Shown here one piece after another: positions 47,155-55,404 of a stretch of DNA of 64,000 nucleotides; the first letter of the stretch is position 1; each line of letters begins with the position of its first letter. The notes under the pieces are model-generated. The model did not search any database and had not been told where the DNA came from. It worked only from the letters and a program-made list of their open reading frames with translations. The translations under genes were made by a program, and so were the position numbers. The stretch is from NCBI GenBank assembly GCA_013215655.1, contig JABSOX010000002.1, positions 37,125-101,124 on the forward strand, written 5' to 3'. This stretch comes from Colwellia sp. (GTDB lineage Bacteria > Pseudomonadota > Gammaproteobacteria > Enterobacterales > Alteromonadaceae).

Positions 47155-47709
47155 ATGAATAAATACATTTTAATCTTACTGTTGCTGTTGCCATTACCGG
47201 GAATTGCCGAGAGTGAAACTACTGTTGGGCTCGAGCGGGATCACCCTAAAGCAAACATGAAATACCTATATGGCAGTGTTATCAGAACCTTTGCCAATAT
47301 TAGTGACAATGCATTGATCATGAATATGATGGCCAATGTTCAACTCATCGTTTATGGCAAAGTAACGCTAGCTTCAGTTGAGCTTGCTAAAAGCCAATTC
47401 AAACAAGTGATACCGTCACTTTTGAATGAAGAATACTATGAAGTAATTCGCCTAGGAGAAATAAATCAATTGCTGAATTTATCAGAGCTATTTGATGAAT
47501 TTGGCCTCTATGCGTTAAAAGCTGGCGATCATATCTCGGCTATTTTCATTTTCAGAAGACAGGCTCAAAACCTGGAGTTTTTAGATATCTCAGGAGTATT
47601 AGAGCGGACAAAGATATCAACCAGTGATATTTCTTCACTGTACCAATTGCTTGATACCCTTAATAACAGTGATTTATTGAATTTTACTGAGGTAGAAGAT
47701 GATACTTAA
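47155..47709 (+). CDS. Secreted hypothetical protein, first gene of ABC unit
   Basis: A 184-residue protein with a clear signal peptide (YILILLLLLPLPGIAES). The mature ~165 residues are predicted mostly alpha-helical with no Cys and no recognised motif; the family is unknown to me. Its last 11 bases overlap the start of the ABC ATPase gene, which argues for tight translational coupling and a shared function with that exporter. Confidence 0.6.
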   Translation: MNKYILILLLLLPLPGIAESETTVGLERDHPKANMKYLYGSVIRTFANISDNALIMNMMANVQLIVYGKVTLASVELAKSQFKQVIPSLLNEEYYEVIRLGEINQLLNLSELFDEFGLYALKAGDHISAIFIFRRQAQNLEFLDISGVLERTKISTSDISSLYQLLDTLNNSDLLNFTEVEDDT

Positions 47710-48589
47710 AATTGAAAATTTGAGTAAAAACTTTGGCAAGCTCAAAGCTGTAAATCAAATAAATCTACAAATTGAACAAGGTAGTGTTTTTGGCTTGCTT
47801 GGACCAAACGGCAGTGGTAAAACAACGACACTGGGCATGTTACTTGGGGTGACAAACCCTAGTTCAGGTTCATTTTCTTGGTTTGGGCAAGGGGACTCTC
47901 CGAAAGTAAGAAAAAATATCGGCGCTATACTTGAGCAACCTGTTTTCTATCCATATATGACCGGTGCTCAGAACCTTGATATTGTTTGTAAAATAAAAGA
48001 GGTACCAAAATCACGGGTTGAACAAGTACTGGAACAAGTTAACCTGCTAGACAGAAAAGATGATCTCTTTAGCGCTTATTCCTTAGGTATGAAGCAACGC
48101 CTTGCCATAGCATCTGCCTTACTGTGTGATCCTAAAGTATTAGTATTAGACGAGCCGACCAATGGCCTAGATCCCCAGGGAATTGCTGAGATCAGACAAA
48201 TAATTACTGATATAGCCGATTCAGGTAAAAGTATTATTCTCGCTTCTCATCTTTTAGATGAAGTGCAGAAAGTATGCTCTCATTTTTGCGTATTGCAAAA
48301 AGGTAACCTCATATACCAGGGTAAGGTAGAAGACGATTTTTCTACGAGTACCAGCATAGAAGTCGCGAGCGATAATAATCAGCAGCTGATGTCAGTCCTT
48401 AAATCTATGCCTCACGTAAAAGAGGTTATTGAAAATGAAAAAACATTGCTAGTTAAAGGTGATAGCAGCCTTAATAGTTTGCAAGTGAACAAACATCTTA
48501 CGGCACAAGGTATCGTTGTATCTCATTTGACAACCATATCAAAAAGCCTGGAAGAAAGGTTTCTTGAAATATTAGCAGAATCGAAATGA
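47699..48589 (+). CDS. ABC-2-type transporter ATP-binding protein
   Basis: A 296-residue ATPase of the CcmA/BcrA type. It has Walker A LLGPNGSGKTTT, Q-loop ILEQPVFYPYMTGAQNL, a signature variant YSLGMKQRLAIASAL, Walker B VLVLDEPTNGLDP and H-loop ILASHLLDE. A C-terminal extension of ~80 residues follows, as in exporters of peptides, antibiotics or lipids. It overlaps both neighbours (11 nt upstream, 4 nt downstream), so it is the middle gene of a three-gene operon. Confidence 0.93.
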   Translation: MILKIENLSKNFGKLKAVNQINLQIEQGSVFGLLGPNGSGKTTTLGMLLGVTNPSSGSFSWFGQGDSPKVRKNIGAILEQPVFYPYMTGAQNLDIVCKIKEVPKSRVEQVLEQVNLLDRKDDLFSAYSLGMKQRLAIASALLCDPKVLVLDEPTNGLDPQGIAEIRQIITDIADSGKSIILASHLLDEVQKVCSHFCVLQKGNLIYQGKVEDDFSTSTSIEVASDNNQQLMSVLKSMPHVKEVIENEKTLLVKGDSSLNSLQVNKHLTAQGIVVSHLTTISKSLEERFLEILAESK

Positions 48590-49404
48590 TTAGACTCTTA
48601 AAAATAGAATTAGCGAAACTCTGGCCTGCCAACTATTTTCGAATATTATTGATGTTATGGTTAGTGGCTTTTATTACTATTCCATTTGCTAGTAATAGCT
48701 TTCTAGAGTGGATGGCAAGTAATAAAATGATGAGCCAGAACCCTATGTTCAATCCTAGTCAATGGCCAATATTCGATTTTGCCGACCTCTGGCAAAACCT
48801 TGCTTATATTTATAAAATGATCTCCATTTTCATGTCTTTTATCATCATCATTAGTGTAACCAATGAATTTGATTATAAAACGGTGCGGCAAAATGTTATT
48901 GATGGCTTCAGTAAAAAAGAGTTTTGGCTGAGTAAAATTAGTTTGATTGTTTGTTTTAGCCTATTATCTGCTGTGCTGTTATTCATCTTAGGTTTGATCA
49001 TTGGCTACAGCATGTTTCCTATCTTTAAAATTGAATTACTGTTTACTAATATAGAGTTCGTTTTTGCCTATTTTTTTCAGGTTTTTTACTTGCTTATGTT
49101 TGCCTTTGTTTTGAGTATTTTGATCAAGCGTGCTGGCATTGTAATTGCCATTATGGTGTTTTGGATATACATAATAGAGCCTATGCTTAGCGGCATCATC
49201 GCCAGCTCTCTGGTCGACTGGCCGTTGGTCGCTGATAGTCTCCCTATGGAAGCCGGATGGAATTTGATCCATCTTCCTTTCAAAAAATATATAATGATGA
49301 AAACACAAGATTTTATCAGTTTACAAGATGTCGTTACAGCCGGAGTCTGGTTTGTTTTCTTTTTTTTGTCATCCTATTTGCTTCTTACCAAAAGGGATTT
49401 ATAA
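48586..49404 (+). CDS. ABC-2-type transporter permease
   Basis: A 272-residue membrane protein with six hydrophobic segments (~20-40, 75-95, 120-145, 155-180, 185-205 and 245-265) and the usual C-terminal ending YLLLTKRDL. The ATGA overlap with the ATPase gene shows coupling. The coding sequence appears complete, and the IS110 relic begins within about 7 nt of its stop. Confidence 0.88.
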   Translation: MIRLLKIELAKLWPANYFRILLMLWLVAFITIPFASNSFLEWMASNKMMSQNPMFNPSQWPIFDFADLWQNLAYIYKMISIFMSFIIIISVTNEFDYKTVRQNVIDGFSKKEFWLSKISLIVCFSLLSAVLLFILGLIIGYSMFPIFKIELLFTNIEFVFAYFFQVFYLLMFAFVLSILIKRAGIVIAIMVFWIYIIEPMLSGIIASSLVDWPLVADSLPMEAGWNLIHLPFKKYIMMKTQDFISLQDVVTAGVWFVFFFLSSYLLLTKRDL

Positions 49405-49410
49405 GGCCGG

Positions 49411-49670
49411 TGCCCAATCAATTCCAATGTGCAACATGGGCTCTTGTTTAGTCGTCATGTGCAATCTCCTCAAAGTAATGTCAGGAGAAACAAAAGCTCT
49501 TCGAAAGCAATAGAGCCAGCAGTTTAGAGCAAGCCCTGAGTATTCGTTTATGAGCTTAGGAGTACCTGCAACATCGAAAGCAAAGCGGGAAACATTAACT
49601 GTGTTTTGAGTTTGTTATTCGTATGACGCAGACATATGACCTGAACTAGTTAAGTATGGCTTAATTCAGG
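49411..49670 (-). mobile_element. IS110-family relic B: transposase start plus upstream non-coding end
   Basis: On the minus strand ATG 49458, preceded by AGGAG, opens a frame MTTKQEPMLHIGIDWA that then runs into the ABC permease end. GIDWA is the first DEDD-domain block of one IS110 subgroup. Only 16 codons survive. The ~210 nt upstream should correspond to the element's left non-coding end, where IS110 elements encode a bridge RNA; it contains an inverted repeat CTGAATTAAG ... CTTAACTAGTTCAG. Assignment rests on a short motif. Confidence 0.5.
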
Positions 49671-49810
49671 ACGGAAAGACTATATAGAGTTTACTACGTT
49701 TGTTCATCTACAAACCAATATCGTTGAATAGTCGTATCTTCTCTTATTTTTGATTCCATTTCTCTTGCTGCCCACCCGAAGGGGGAGAAAGAGCTCCGTG
49801 TAAAAGAATC

Positions 49811-49970
49811 TTAAACAGCTTTCACCATTTCCATTCCAATGAGAAAAAGTGGTGATTTTGCTAATTCAGCTAACAGTTTTACGTAATTTACACTTGTCAT
49901 GCTGATCAATTCCATTAATACTAAAAACAAATTTGGCTAAATCGATGCCAAGGACTTTAATTAAAGACAT
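49811..49970 (-). pseudogene. IS110-family relic A: truncated, frameshifted transposase
   Basis: Minus-strand ATG 49970 with a GAGGAGAG Shine-Dalgarno reads MSLIKVLGIDLAKFVFSING, the N-terminal DEDD block of IS110 transposases (VLGIDLAK). After 34 codons it hits a stop, and the next frame continues with ELAKSPLFLIGMEMVKA, matching the LIGMEA block. The sequence ends there, with the rest missing. A different IS110 subgroup from relic B. 49671-49810 between them shows no assignable feature. Confidence 0.75.
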
Positions 49971-50062
49971 ATGAACTCTCCTCTAATTGACCGTTTGCAC
50001 ATTTAATATGGCACATAGAGGCCCTTATGCAGGGGAATCTATATCATTCGTTAGGAGCTAGC

Positions 50063-50785
50063 ATGAACGAAACACATGAAGAGTGCGTTGAAATCGCTGA
50101 AGAGGTATTAGCGTTAATAAAGGACAGCTTCCAACCTCAGCATAAGTTTATTAGGGTCGACGATAAGAATTTTGAGGGTATTGACCCAGAGTTCTATACC
50201 CAGCAGCAAGCACGCTTTGAGGAGTTAGGCTTCGAATTTATCTGTGACCTAGAAGATAAAACCATCAGCGATCAAGGCAAGATAGTTACCTTTATCAGGA
50301 CAATGAGAAATCCAGCCTCTAATGCAATGGCCGCTTTTTACCACGTGCCGATTCTTGATGTCGGTTTTTTTGAGATTGAAAGTTTTCTCTCCGATGGCAG
50401 ATTTGTAGTCTCAACAATCGTTCCAGAATCAAACAAGATCGCTAATTGGCCCTCTATCAATAGTCATCATTACCTGATGGATATTGGCGAAGATGTTTTA
50501 TACAAAAACCATCTGAGTAATGTTAAAGAAACCTGCGATGAAAACATAAATGCCATTGAAATCACTTCGTATGAGGCTGTCACTAAGCTACTAAATGCTC
50601 AGAACCGATATATGCATATATATCTACAAAGTATCTGCTGGGTTACCAAAGAATACCTGTTAAACCAATGTTCTGGGGACAAACAGCTTACCGATAGGGT
50701 ATACAACGTTATTCAGGAGATGGCTAAGCGACCTACGAACCAGATGCAAAGATATCGATGTCCGTCCACGGTGAAGATACATTAG
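50063..50785 (+). CDS. Hypothetical protein beside IS110 relics
   Basis: A ~240-residue soluble, slightly acidic protein of unknown family. Start ATG 50063 has TAGGAG 5 nt upstream, better than the track start at 50027. There is no signal peptide or membrane helix. Visible pieces are EFYTQQQARFEELGFEFICDLED and a Met/Trp-containing centre, with no catalytic motif I can name. It stands alone between the IS110 relics and dcyD, which suits an acquired gene. The 330-bp gap downstream (50786-51115) has a TATAAT-like box near 51044 but no gene. Confidence 0.55.
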   Translation: MNETHEECVEIAEEVLALIKDSFQPQHKFIRVDDKNFEGIDPEFYTQQQARFEELGFEFICDLEDKTISDQGKIVTFIRTMRNPASNAMAAFYHVPILDVGFFEIESFLSDGRFVVSTIVPESNKIANWPSINSHHYLMDIGEDVLYKNHLSNVKETCDENINAIEITSYEAVTKLLNAQNRYMHIYLQSICWVTKEYLLNQCSGDKQLTDRVYNVIQEMAKRPTNQMQRYRCPSTVKIH

Positions 50786-51115
50786 TGATTCCTAACAGTC
50801 TGTAAATAGTGCACCAATGTCATTAACTTAAGGATTTAACACATACGTTTATAATTCATTGGGCACTTATTTGTCTTGTTTCTACGGTCTTGTCGAACTG
50901 GACTTTCCAGTTTCATTAGACCATTACAAAATTAACTGTCCATTATTCTGGGGCAAGATCAAAGAGCAAAAAGCAGCCAACGGCAATTAAAAAAAATTCC
51001 ATGAAAGAACAATTATCAAATATATTTATGTCACTTTATTCTTAGTTATAATGGGGTGTTCATCCTCTGGAGTTTTAATAATTGAATTTTTTTAACATTA
51101 AAGGAAAACTCACCT

Positions 51116-52111
51116 ATGATTGAATTTGAATCTTTTCCAAGAATAACCATTTCTCATACACCAACACCTCTAGAGAAGGCACCAAGACTCTCTGATGACT
51201 TAGGGTGTAATGTCTATATTAAGCGCGATGATTGTACAGGCCTTGCGGGTGGGGGAAATAAAACACGAAAATTGGAATATTTGCTAGCGGATGCAAAAGT
51301 ACAAGGAGCTGACACTTTAGTCACTATTGGAGGTTTACAATCCAATCATGCGAGACAAACGGCTGCTGCGGCCGCAAAATTTGGCTTTAATTGTGAGTTA
51401 ATATTGCAAGATGTCATCGGTACACCTGAAAAAGACTATAAGACTAATGGGAACATTCTACTAGACCACTTATTCGGAGCAAAAATCCACCGTTTATCGG
51501 CAGATGAGGACTGCGAAATTTACGCTGCAACATTGATGAATCAATTACAATGTGAAGGTAAAACACCTTATTTGATTCCCATAGGCGGTTCAAATGAAAT
51601 AGGTAGTTTAGGTTATATACGTTGTGCAAACGAGCTATTGGGTCAAATAAAGGCACAAGATATACACATTGATCAAATTATATTAGCAACAGGTAGTGCA
51701 GGTACGCAAGCTGGATTACTTGCTGGCTTAATAGCAGCTAAAAGTCATATTTCTGTCCTTGGTATTAATGTTAGTAGACCAGCTCAAGAACAAACTGAGT
51801 TGGTGGAATCACTACTTAAAAATATACTGCGAAGTCTTAACCTCGACCAAAATCTAGCAAATGGTAGGGTTTTCACTAATGGTAGTTACTACGGTGAAGG
51901 TTATGGTGTTGCAACCAAAGAAATGGTTGCTGCCGTTAAAAAATGTGCAGAATTGGAAGGGCTATTGCTCGATCCAGTTTATAGTGGAAAAGCAATGGCA
52001 GGCTTTATAGATTTATGCCAAACAAAGCATATTAAAGCGAGTAGTAATCAAGTATTTTTACATACTGGGGGGAGTGTCGGGTTATTCGCTTATCGAGAAG
52101 TATTTTATTAA
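51116..52111 (+). CDS. dcyD: D-cysteine desulfhydrase-type PLP enzyme
   Basis: A 331-residue PLP fold-type II enzyme of the D-cysteine desulfhydrase/ACC deaminase family. Schiff-base Lys lies in GGGNKTRKLEYLL (~residue 50); the substrate Ser in LQSNHARQTAAAAA; the phosphate-binding loop ATGSAGTQAGLLAG; and the C-terminal LLDPVYSGKAMAG and LHTGG blocks match E. coli DcyD closely. It converts D-cysteine to pyruvate, sulfide and ammonia. ACC deaminase activity is less likely because IKRDD...GGNKTRKLE is the DcyD form, but not excluded. A strong terminator follows. Confidence 0.85.
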   Translation: MIEFESFPRITISHTPTPLEKAPRLSDDLGCNVYIKRDDCTGLAGGGNKTRKLEYLLADAKVQGADTLVTIGGLQSNHARQTAAAAAKFGFNCELILQDVIGTPEKDYKTNGNILLDHLFGAKIHRLSADEDCEIYAATLMNQLQCEGKTPYLIPIGGSNEIGSLGYIRCANELLGQIKAQDIHIDQIILATGSAGTQAGLLAGLIAAKSHISVLGINVSRPAQEQTELVESLLKNILRSLNLDQNLANGRVFTNGSYYGEGYGVATKEMVAAVKKCAELEGLLLDPVYSGKAMAGFIDLCQTKHIKASSNQVFLHTGGSVGLFAYREVFY

Positions 52112-52155
52112 GAGATACTCCAATCATAATGCTAGCCGCTTTATTGACAAACTAT

Positions 52156-52186
52156 AGCCCTTCATTTCTCACGGTGAAGGGCTTTA
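52156..52186 (+). terminator. Terminator of dcyD
   Basis: AGCCCTTCA and TGAAGGGCT form a perfect 9-bp stem with a 10-base loop, followed by TTAT, 45 nt after the stop. Confidence 0.8.
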
Positions 52187-52321
52187 TACTTAATGCTAAG
52201 CCATGACCATCCGACAAATTATACTCTTTGTCCTTTGGGCTTGATTGTTTAACTTCAGTGTTGGTTAGGGGCTTGGTTAGCTTTGCCATGATATAAGTCA
52301 CTCTGTGCGTATTAATCCTTT

Positions 52322-52399
52322 AAAATCAATGTGTATTGATTTTCCATGTAACACCAAAAATGTTGGTTTATGCTGGTGTTATAACAAGTGTTACATTGG
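52322..52399. other. Cluster of nested and alternative hairpins
   Basis: AAAATCAAT-GTGT-ATTGATTTT is a perfect hairpin. Directly after it, TAACACCA (52349) can pair either with TGGTGTTA (52374) or, as ATGTAACAC, with GTGTTACAT (52388). The two pairings exclude each other. It lies in the 408-bp gap between dcyD and tRNA-Val, not next to a coding start. Confidence 0.6.
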
Positions 52400-52482
52400 A
52401 GACTATTTTTTACAATACTTTACAGGTCTTTAAAAAACCTTATAAAACTATGGATTAGTTATTCTTATTGGTCTGAGGGCAC

Positions 52483-52508
52483 AAAAAAAGACGTCATAGG
52501 ACGTCTTT
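52483..52508 (-). terminator. Terminator of tRNA-Val
   Basis: On the minus strand AAAGACGTC-CTAT-GACGTCTTT is followed by TTTT: a perfect 9-bp stem, 12 nt after the tRNA. Confidence 0.9.
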
Positions 52509-52519
52509 AATCTTAAATA

Positions 52520-52596
52520 TGGTGCTCGCTACTGGACTCGAACCAGTGACACCTTGCATGTCATGCAAGTACTCTAACCAACTGAGCTAAGCGAGC
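52520..52596 (-). tRNA. tRNA-Val (GAC)
   Basis: A 77-nt cloverleaf on the minus strand. Acceptor GCTCGCT pairs with AGCGAGC, CCA is encoded, and anticodon arm CTTGC-ATGACAT-GCAAG gives anticodon GAC (valine). T-arm GGTTCGAGTCC is canonical. Confidence 0.96.
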
Positions 52597-52722
52597 ATAT
52601 TCGTTTCAGTTATTCTTATATCTGAGTAACTTAACGAGGCGCTATGGTAGCGATCTGTTTTAGCAGTTGCAAGCAGTTTTATTTAATTCAATTTAAAATA
52701 AGACTGTTTGCTTGTTTTTACA

Positions 52723-54087
52723 TCAATATTGTAATTGTTCAACTCTTTTTTGAACGATATTTAACCGCCAAGCAAGTAGTATTGCCGCGGCAGTGAGCCC
52801 TGATATAAATCCTATCCAAAAGCCATAAGGACCAATAGCAGGGATAATCCAATCAGTAATTCCTAAAATTAGGCCAATACTTAAACCAATACCCCAGTAT
52901 GAGGCAAAGGTAATATATAAAATGGATTTTGTATCTTTGTATCCTCGTAATGCGCCTGCAGATATGACTTGAATGGCATCTGAAAATTGAAATAAAGCGG
53001 CAAGAAACATCAAGCTTGCTGCCAATTCAACAACGGCTTGATCTGTGGTGTATATACTGGCGATAGCTTCTCTGAAGACTAAGGTTAAAATCGCGGTGAC
53101 TATGGCAAGAAGCAGTCCTAAAATTAATGAATATTGGCAAAGTTCTTTCGCTTCAATATAGTTTTTATCACCAACAGAAAAACCTACTTTTATGGTGACT
53201 GCCATGGCTAAACTTAGAGGCACCATGAAAACTAAACCGGAAAAGTTAATGGCTATTTGATGACTAGCAACCACTTCGGCGCCAAATGGTGCAAGGATAA
53301 TGGCAACAACAGCAAATAGACTAACTTCAAATAATAATGAAAGTGCGATAGGTATACCTATCGCTAGTATTTTTTTTATTTCTGCCCAGTCAGGCCAATA
53401 GAATTGGTTAAATAACGGTGCATGTTTTAAGTGTTTTGATAGATAAGTATAAATAAGCATACCTAAAAACATCACCCAATAAACGATAGCTGTCGCTATA
53501 CCACAACCCGCGCCGCCTAAGGCAGGTAAACCAAATTCACCATAAATGAAAATATAATTTGCTGGAATATTAATCAATAAACCAATAATACTAATGATCA
53601 TGGTTGGTTTGGTATGTGATAACCCTTCTGAGTAATTTCTTAATACCAAATACAAACAAAATCCTGGACCACCCCAAACGATATAACCAAGATAATCAAA
53701 CATTAAATGTTTAAGTTCAGGCTCTAAACCTATTTGTGGCGATATAATGGGGATGATTACACTAAAAAGTAATATCAATAAACAACCGAGAGAGATTGCT
53801 ATCCATGCTGTTTGGTAAGTCGCTTTGGCAATACCATCAAACTTTTTTGCGCCAGCAAGCTGAGATACTATGGTGGCAAGTGCCATTATTAACCCGTAGA
53901 TGGTTAAAATAAGCGGTAGCCAAACACTGCTAGCAACAGCAACGGCGGCCATATCGGTGGCACTAACTCGTCCCGCCATGACAGTATCAGCAAAGCCCAT
54001 TAAAGTTTGGATCAACTGGGCGATCAAAATAGGGTAGGCGAGCTTCATTAAGCTCTTGGTATTAACTAAGAATTTATCTAAATTCAT
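52723..54087 (-). CDS. MATE-family efflux transporter, NorM-like
   Basis: A 454-residue transporter with twelve predicted helices in two homologous halves. The first helix region LMKLAYPILIAQLIQTLMGFADTVMAGRVSATDMAAVAV is the classical NorM N-terminus with the conserved Asp, and the second half starts near residue 245 with IALSLLFEVSLFAVVAIIL. NorM proteins export cationic drugs with Na+ or H+. It is divergent from ribE, and a MITE occupies the intervening region, as the norM/ribE pairing is common in gammaproteobacteria. Confidence 0.9.
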   Translation of the reverse strand: MNLDKFLVNTKSLMKLAYPILIAQLIQTLMGFADTVMAGRVSATDMAAVAVASSVWLPLILTIYGLIMALATIVSQLAGAKKFDGIAKATYQTAWIAISLGCLLILLFSVIIPIISPQIGLEPELKHLMFDYLGYIVWGGPGFCLYLVLRNYSEGLSHTKPTMIISIIGLLINIPANYIFIYGEFGLPALGGAGCGIATAIVYWVMFLGMLIYTYLSKHLKHAPLFNQFYWPDWAEIKKILAIGIPIALSLLFEVSLFAVVAIILAPFGAEVVASHQIAINFSGLVFMVPLSLAMAVTIKVGFSVGDKNYIEAKELCQYSLILGLLLAIVTAILTLVFREAIASIYTTDQAVVELAASLMFLAALFQFSDAIQVISAGALRGYKDTKSILYITFASYWGIGLSIGLILGITDWIIPAIGPYGFWIGFISGLTAAAILLAWRLNIVQKRVEQLQY

Positions 54088-54122
54088 TGATTATTTATTT
54101 CTAGGTCTTGTTTGATAAAGGT

Positions 54123-54390
54123 ATTATACCCGTGTTACTTCAAAATGCTTGTTCAGGACTGCTGAGTAATTCATGATCAAGGCGCATCTTTTTATTAATG
54201 GTTGCTCCCTTAAAAACAGGTGCAACGACGAACATGATTTGCTCAGAAGTCCCCTACGGGTTGTTTTATAAACGTTTTATGCTACGTTATTGATTTTGAC
54301 AAGGGAATAACCATTCTCTACAATCAATACCTTGCCTAAAACGTTTATAAACCAACTGAATCATGCAGTTTGAAGTGTCACGGGTATAAT
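54123..54390. mobile_element. MITE-like element 1 (268 bp)
   Basis: Terminal inverted repeats ATTATACCCGTGTTACTTCA and its counterpart reading ATTATACCCGTGACACTTCA match over ~26 bp with few mismatches. Inside is a perfect 14-bp inverted repeat (TTATAAACGTTTTA at 54266, TAAAACGTTTATAA at 54337). No ORF. It fills the intergenic region between divergent norM and ribE and so may carry or block their promoters. No clear target duplication seen. Confidence 0.8.
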
Positions 54391-54421
54391 CAAAAATATA
54401 CATTAATTCCATGGATAATAT

Positions 54422-55063
54422 ATGTTTACAGGCATAGTGCAATCACAAGCTGACGTTATATCAATAAATATTGTTAATGAGCTTTGTCGTTTAGTTATTT
54501 CAGGTGAAACGTCACTTGTTACGTCATTATCATGCGGAGCAAGTATCGCTATTAATGGTGTGTGTTTAACTGTTGTTGAATTTTCTGAGCTCGATTCTGG
54601 GTTAGGTTCTGAGTTAGGTCATGGCAAAGCCACAATAGCCTTTGATGTGATTGATGAAACACTTAAAGTGACTAATTTGGGGATGTTGGCTTTGCATTCG
54701 CAAGTTAATGTTGAGCGTTCATTAAAAATAGGTGATGAAATTGGCGGACATATGGTTAGTGGACATGTGCATTGTCAAGCAACTCTCATTAGAAAAAAAT
54801 CGACAGCTACAAACTGCGCATTGTTTTTTCAATGTGATAAAAAATGGATGAAGTATATTTTAGCAAAAGGTTTTATTACCCTTAATGGTACGAGTTTAAC
54901 TATAGGGGAAGTGAAAGATGAGCATTTTAGTGTGCACCTCATTCCAGAAACTCTTGCACGTACAAATTTAGGGGGCTTAGCGCTACAAGAGCAAATAAAC
55001 GTAGAGTTTGATCAACAAACCATGACGATAGTTTCTACGATAGAAAGAATGAATATAGGTTAG
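54422..55063 (+). CDS. ribE: Riboflavin synthase alpha subunit
   Basis: A 213-residue riboflavin synthase, which dismutates two 6,7-dimethyl-8-ribityllumazines to riboflavin. It has the two internally repeated lumazine-binding barrels: MFTGIVQSQADV...ITINGVCLTV-type block in the N-half, and GGHMVSGHVHCQATL...LNGTSLTIGEV in the C-half. Length is normal, with a short insertion near residues 58-66 (SELDSGLGSELGHG). No FMN riboswitch is visible upstream; the MITE lies there instead. Confidence 0.95.
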   Translation: MFTGIVQSQADVISINIVNELCRLVISGETSLVTSLSCGASIAINGVCLTVVEFSELDSGLGSELGHGKATIAFDVIDETLKVTNLGMLALHSQVNVERSLKIGDEIGGHMVSGHVHCQATLIRKKSTATNCALFFQCDKKWMKYILAKGFITLNGTSLTIGEVKDEHFSVHLIPETLARTNLGGLALQEQINVEFDQQTMTIVSTIERMNIG

Positions 55064-55081
55064 CTCTTTTCTAAACATTTT

Positions 55082-55303
55082 TTAAAACACCTGTTCGTCA
55101 TCACTATCAATAGCTAGTTGAATTTTTTGATGGTACTCATCAATGTGCATATTAAAATGAATATCCTTGCAGCAAGAAGGGCATTCATCATAATAGTCTT
55201 GGTCGCCTGCTGAACTATCTAAGGTTACATGTAGATGATGTCCACAATGTGGACAGCTGATACGTTTTTCACTGGTTTTTTGTAAGTTAATATCTTGGGG
55301 CAT
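55082..55303 (-). CDS. CPXCG-motif cysteine-rich protein
   Basis: A 73-residue zinc-ribbon protein. Cys pairs CPHCGHHL and CPSCCKDI lie ~21 residues apart, and a C-terminal IDEYHQKIQLAIDSDDEQVF tail matches the small CPXCG family (PF14255). Function is unknown; the gene often lies near ribE or MATE genes. Its stop is 18 nt from the convergent ribE stop. Confidence 0.85.
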   Translation of the reverse strand: MPQDINLQKTSEKRISCPHCGHHLHVTLDSSAGDQDYYDECPSCCKDIHFNMHIDEYHQKIQLAIDSDDEQVF

Positions 55304-55404
55304 GTTGCCTCCTAGATTTTTATCGAAAAAGGTGAACGTGTACTGCTAATTATGGACGATTTTAAGCAAAGTGCTAGGGATTATTGAACTTTCATTTAGA
55401 CCCA

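Noticed and set aside
54123-54420. Possible FMN riboswitch before ribE
   Set aside because: None of the conserved RFN-element blocks are present; the sequence is a MITE-like element.
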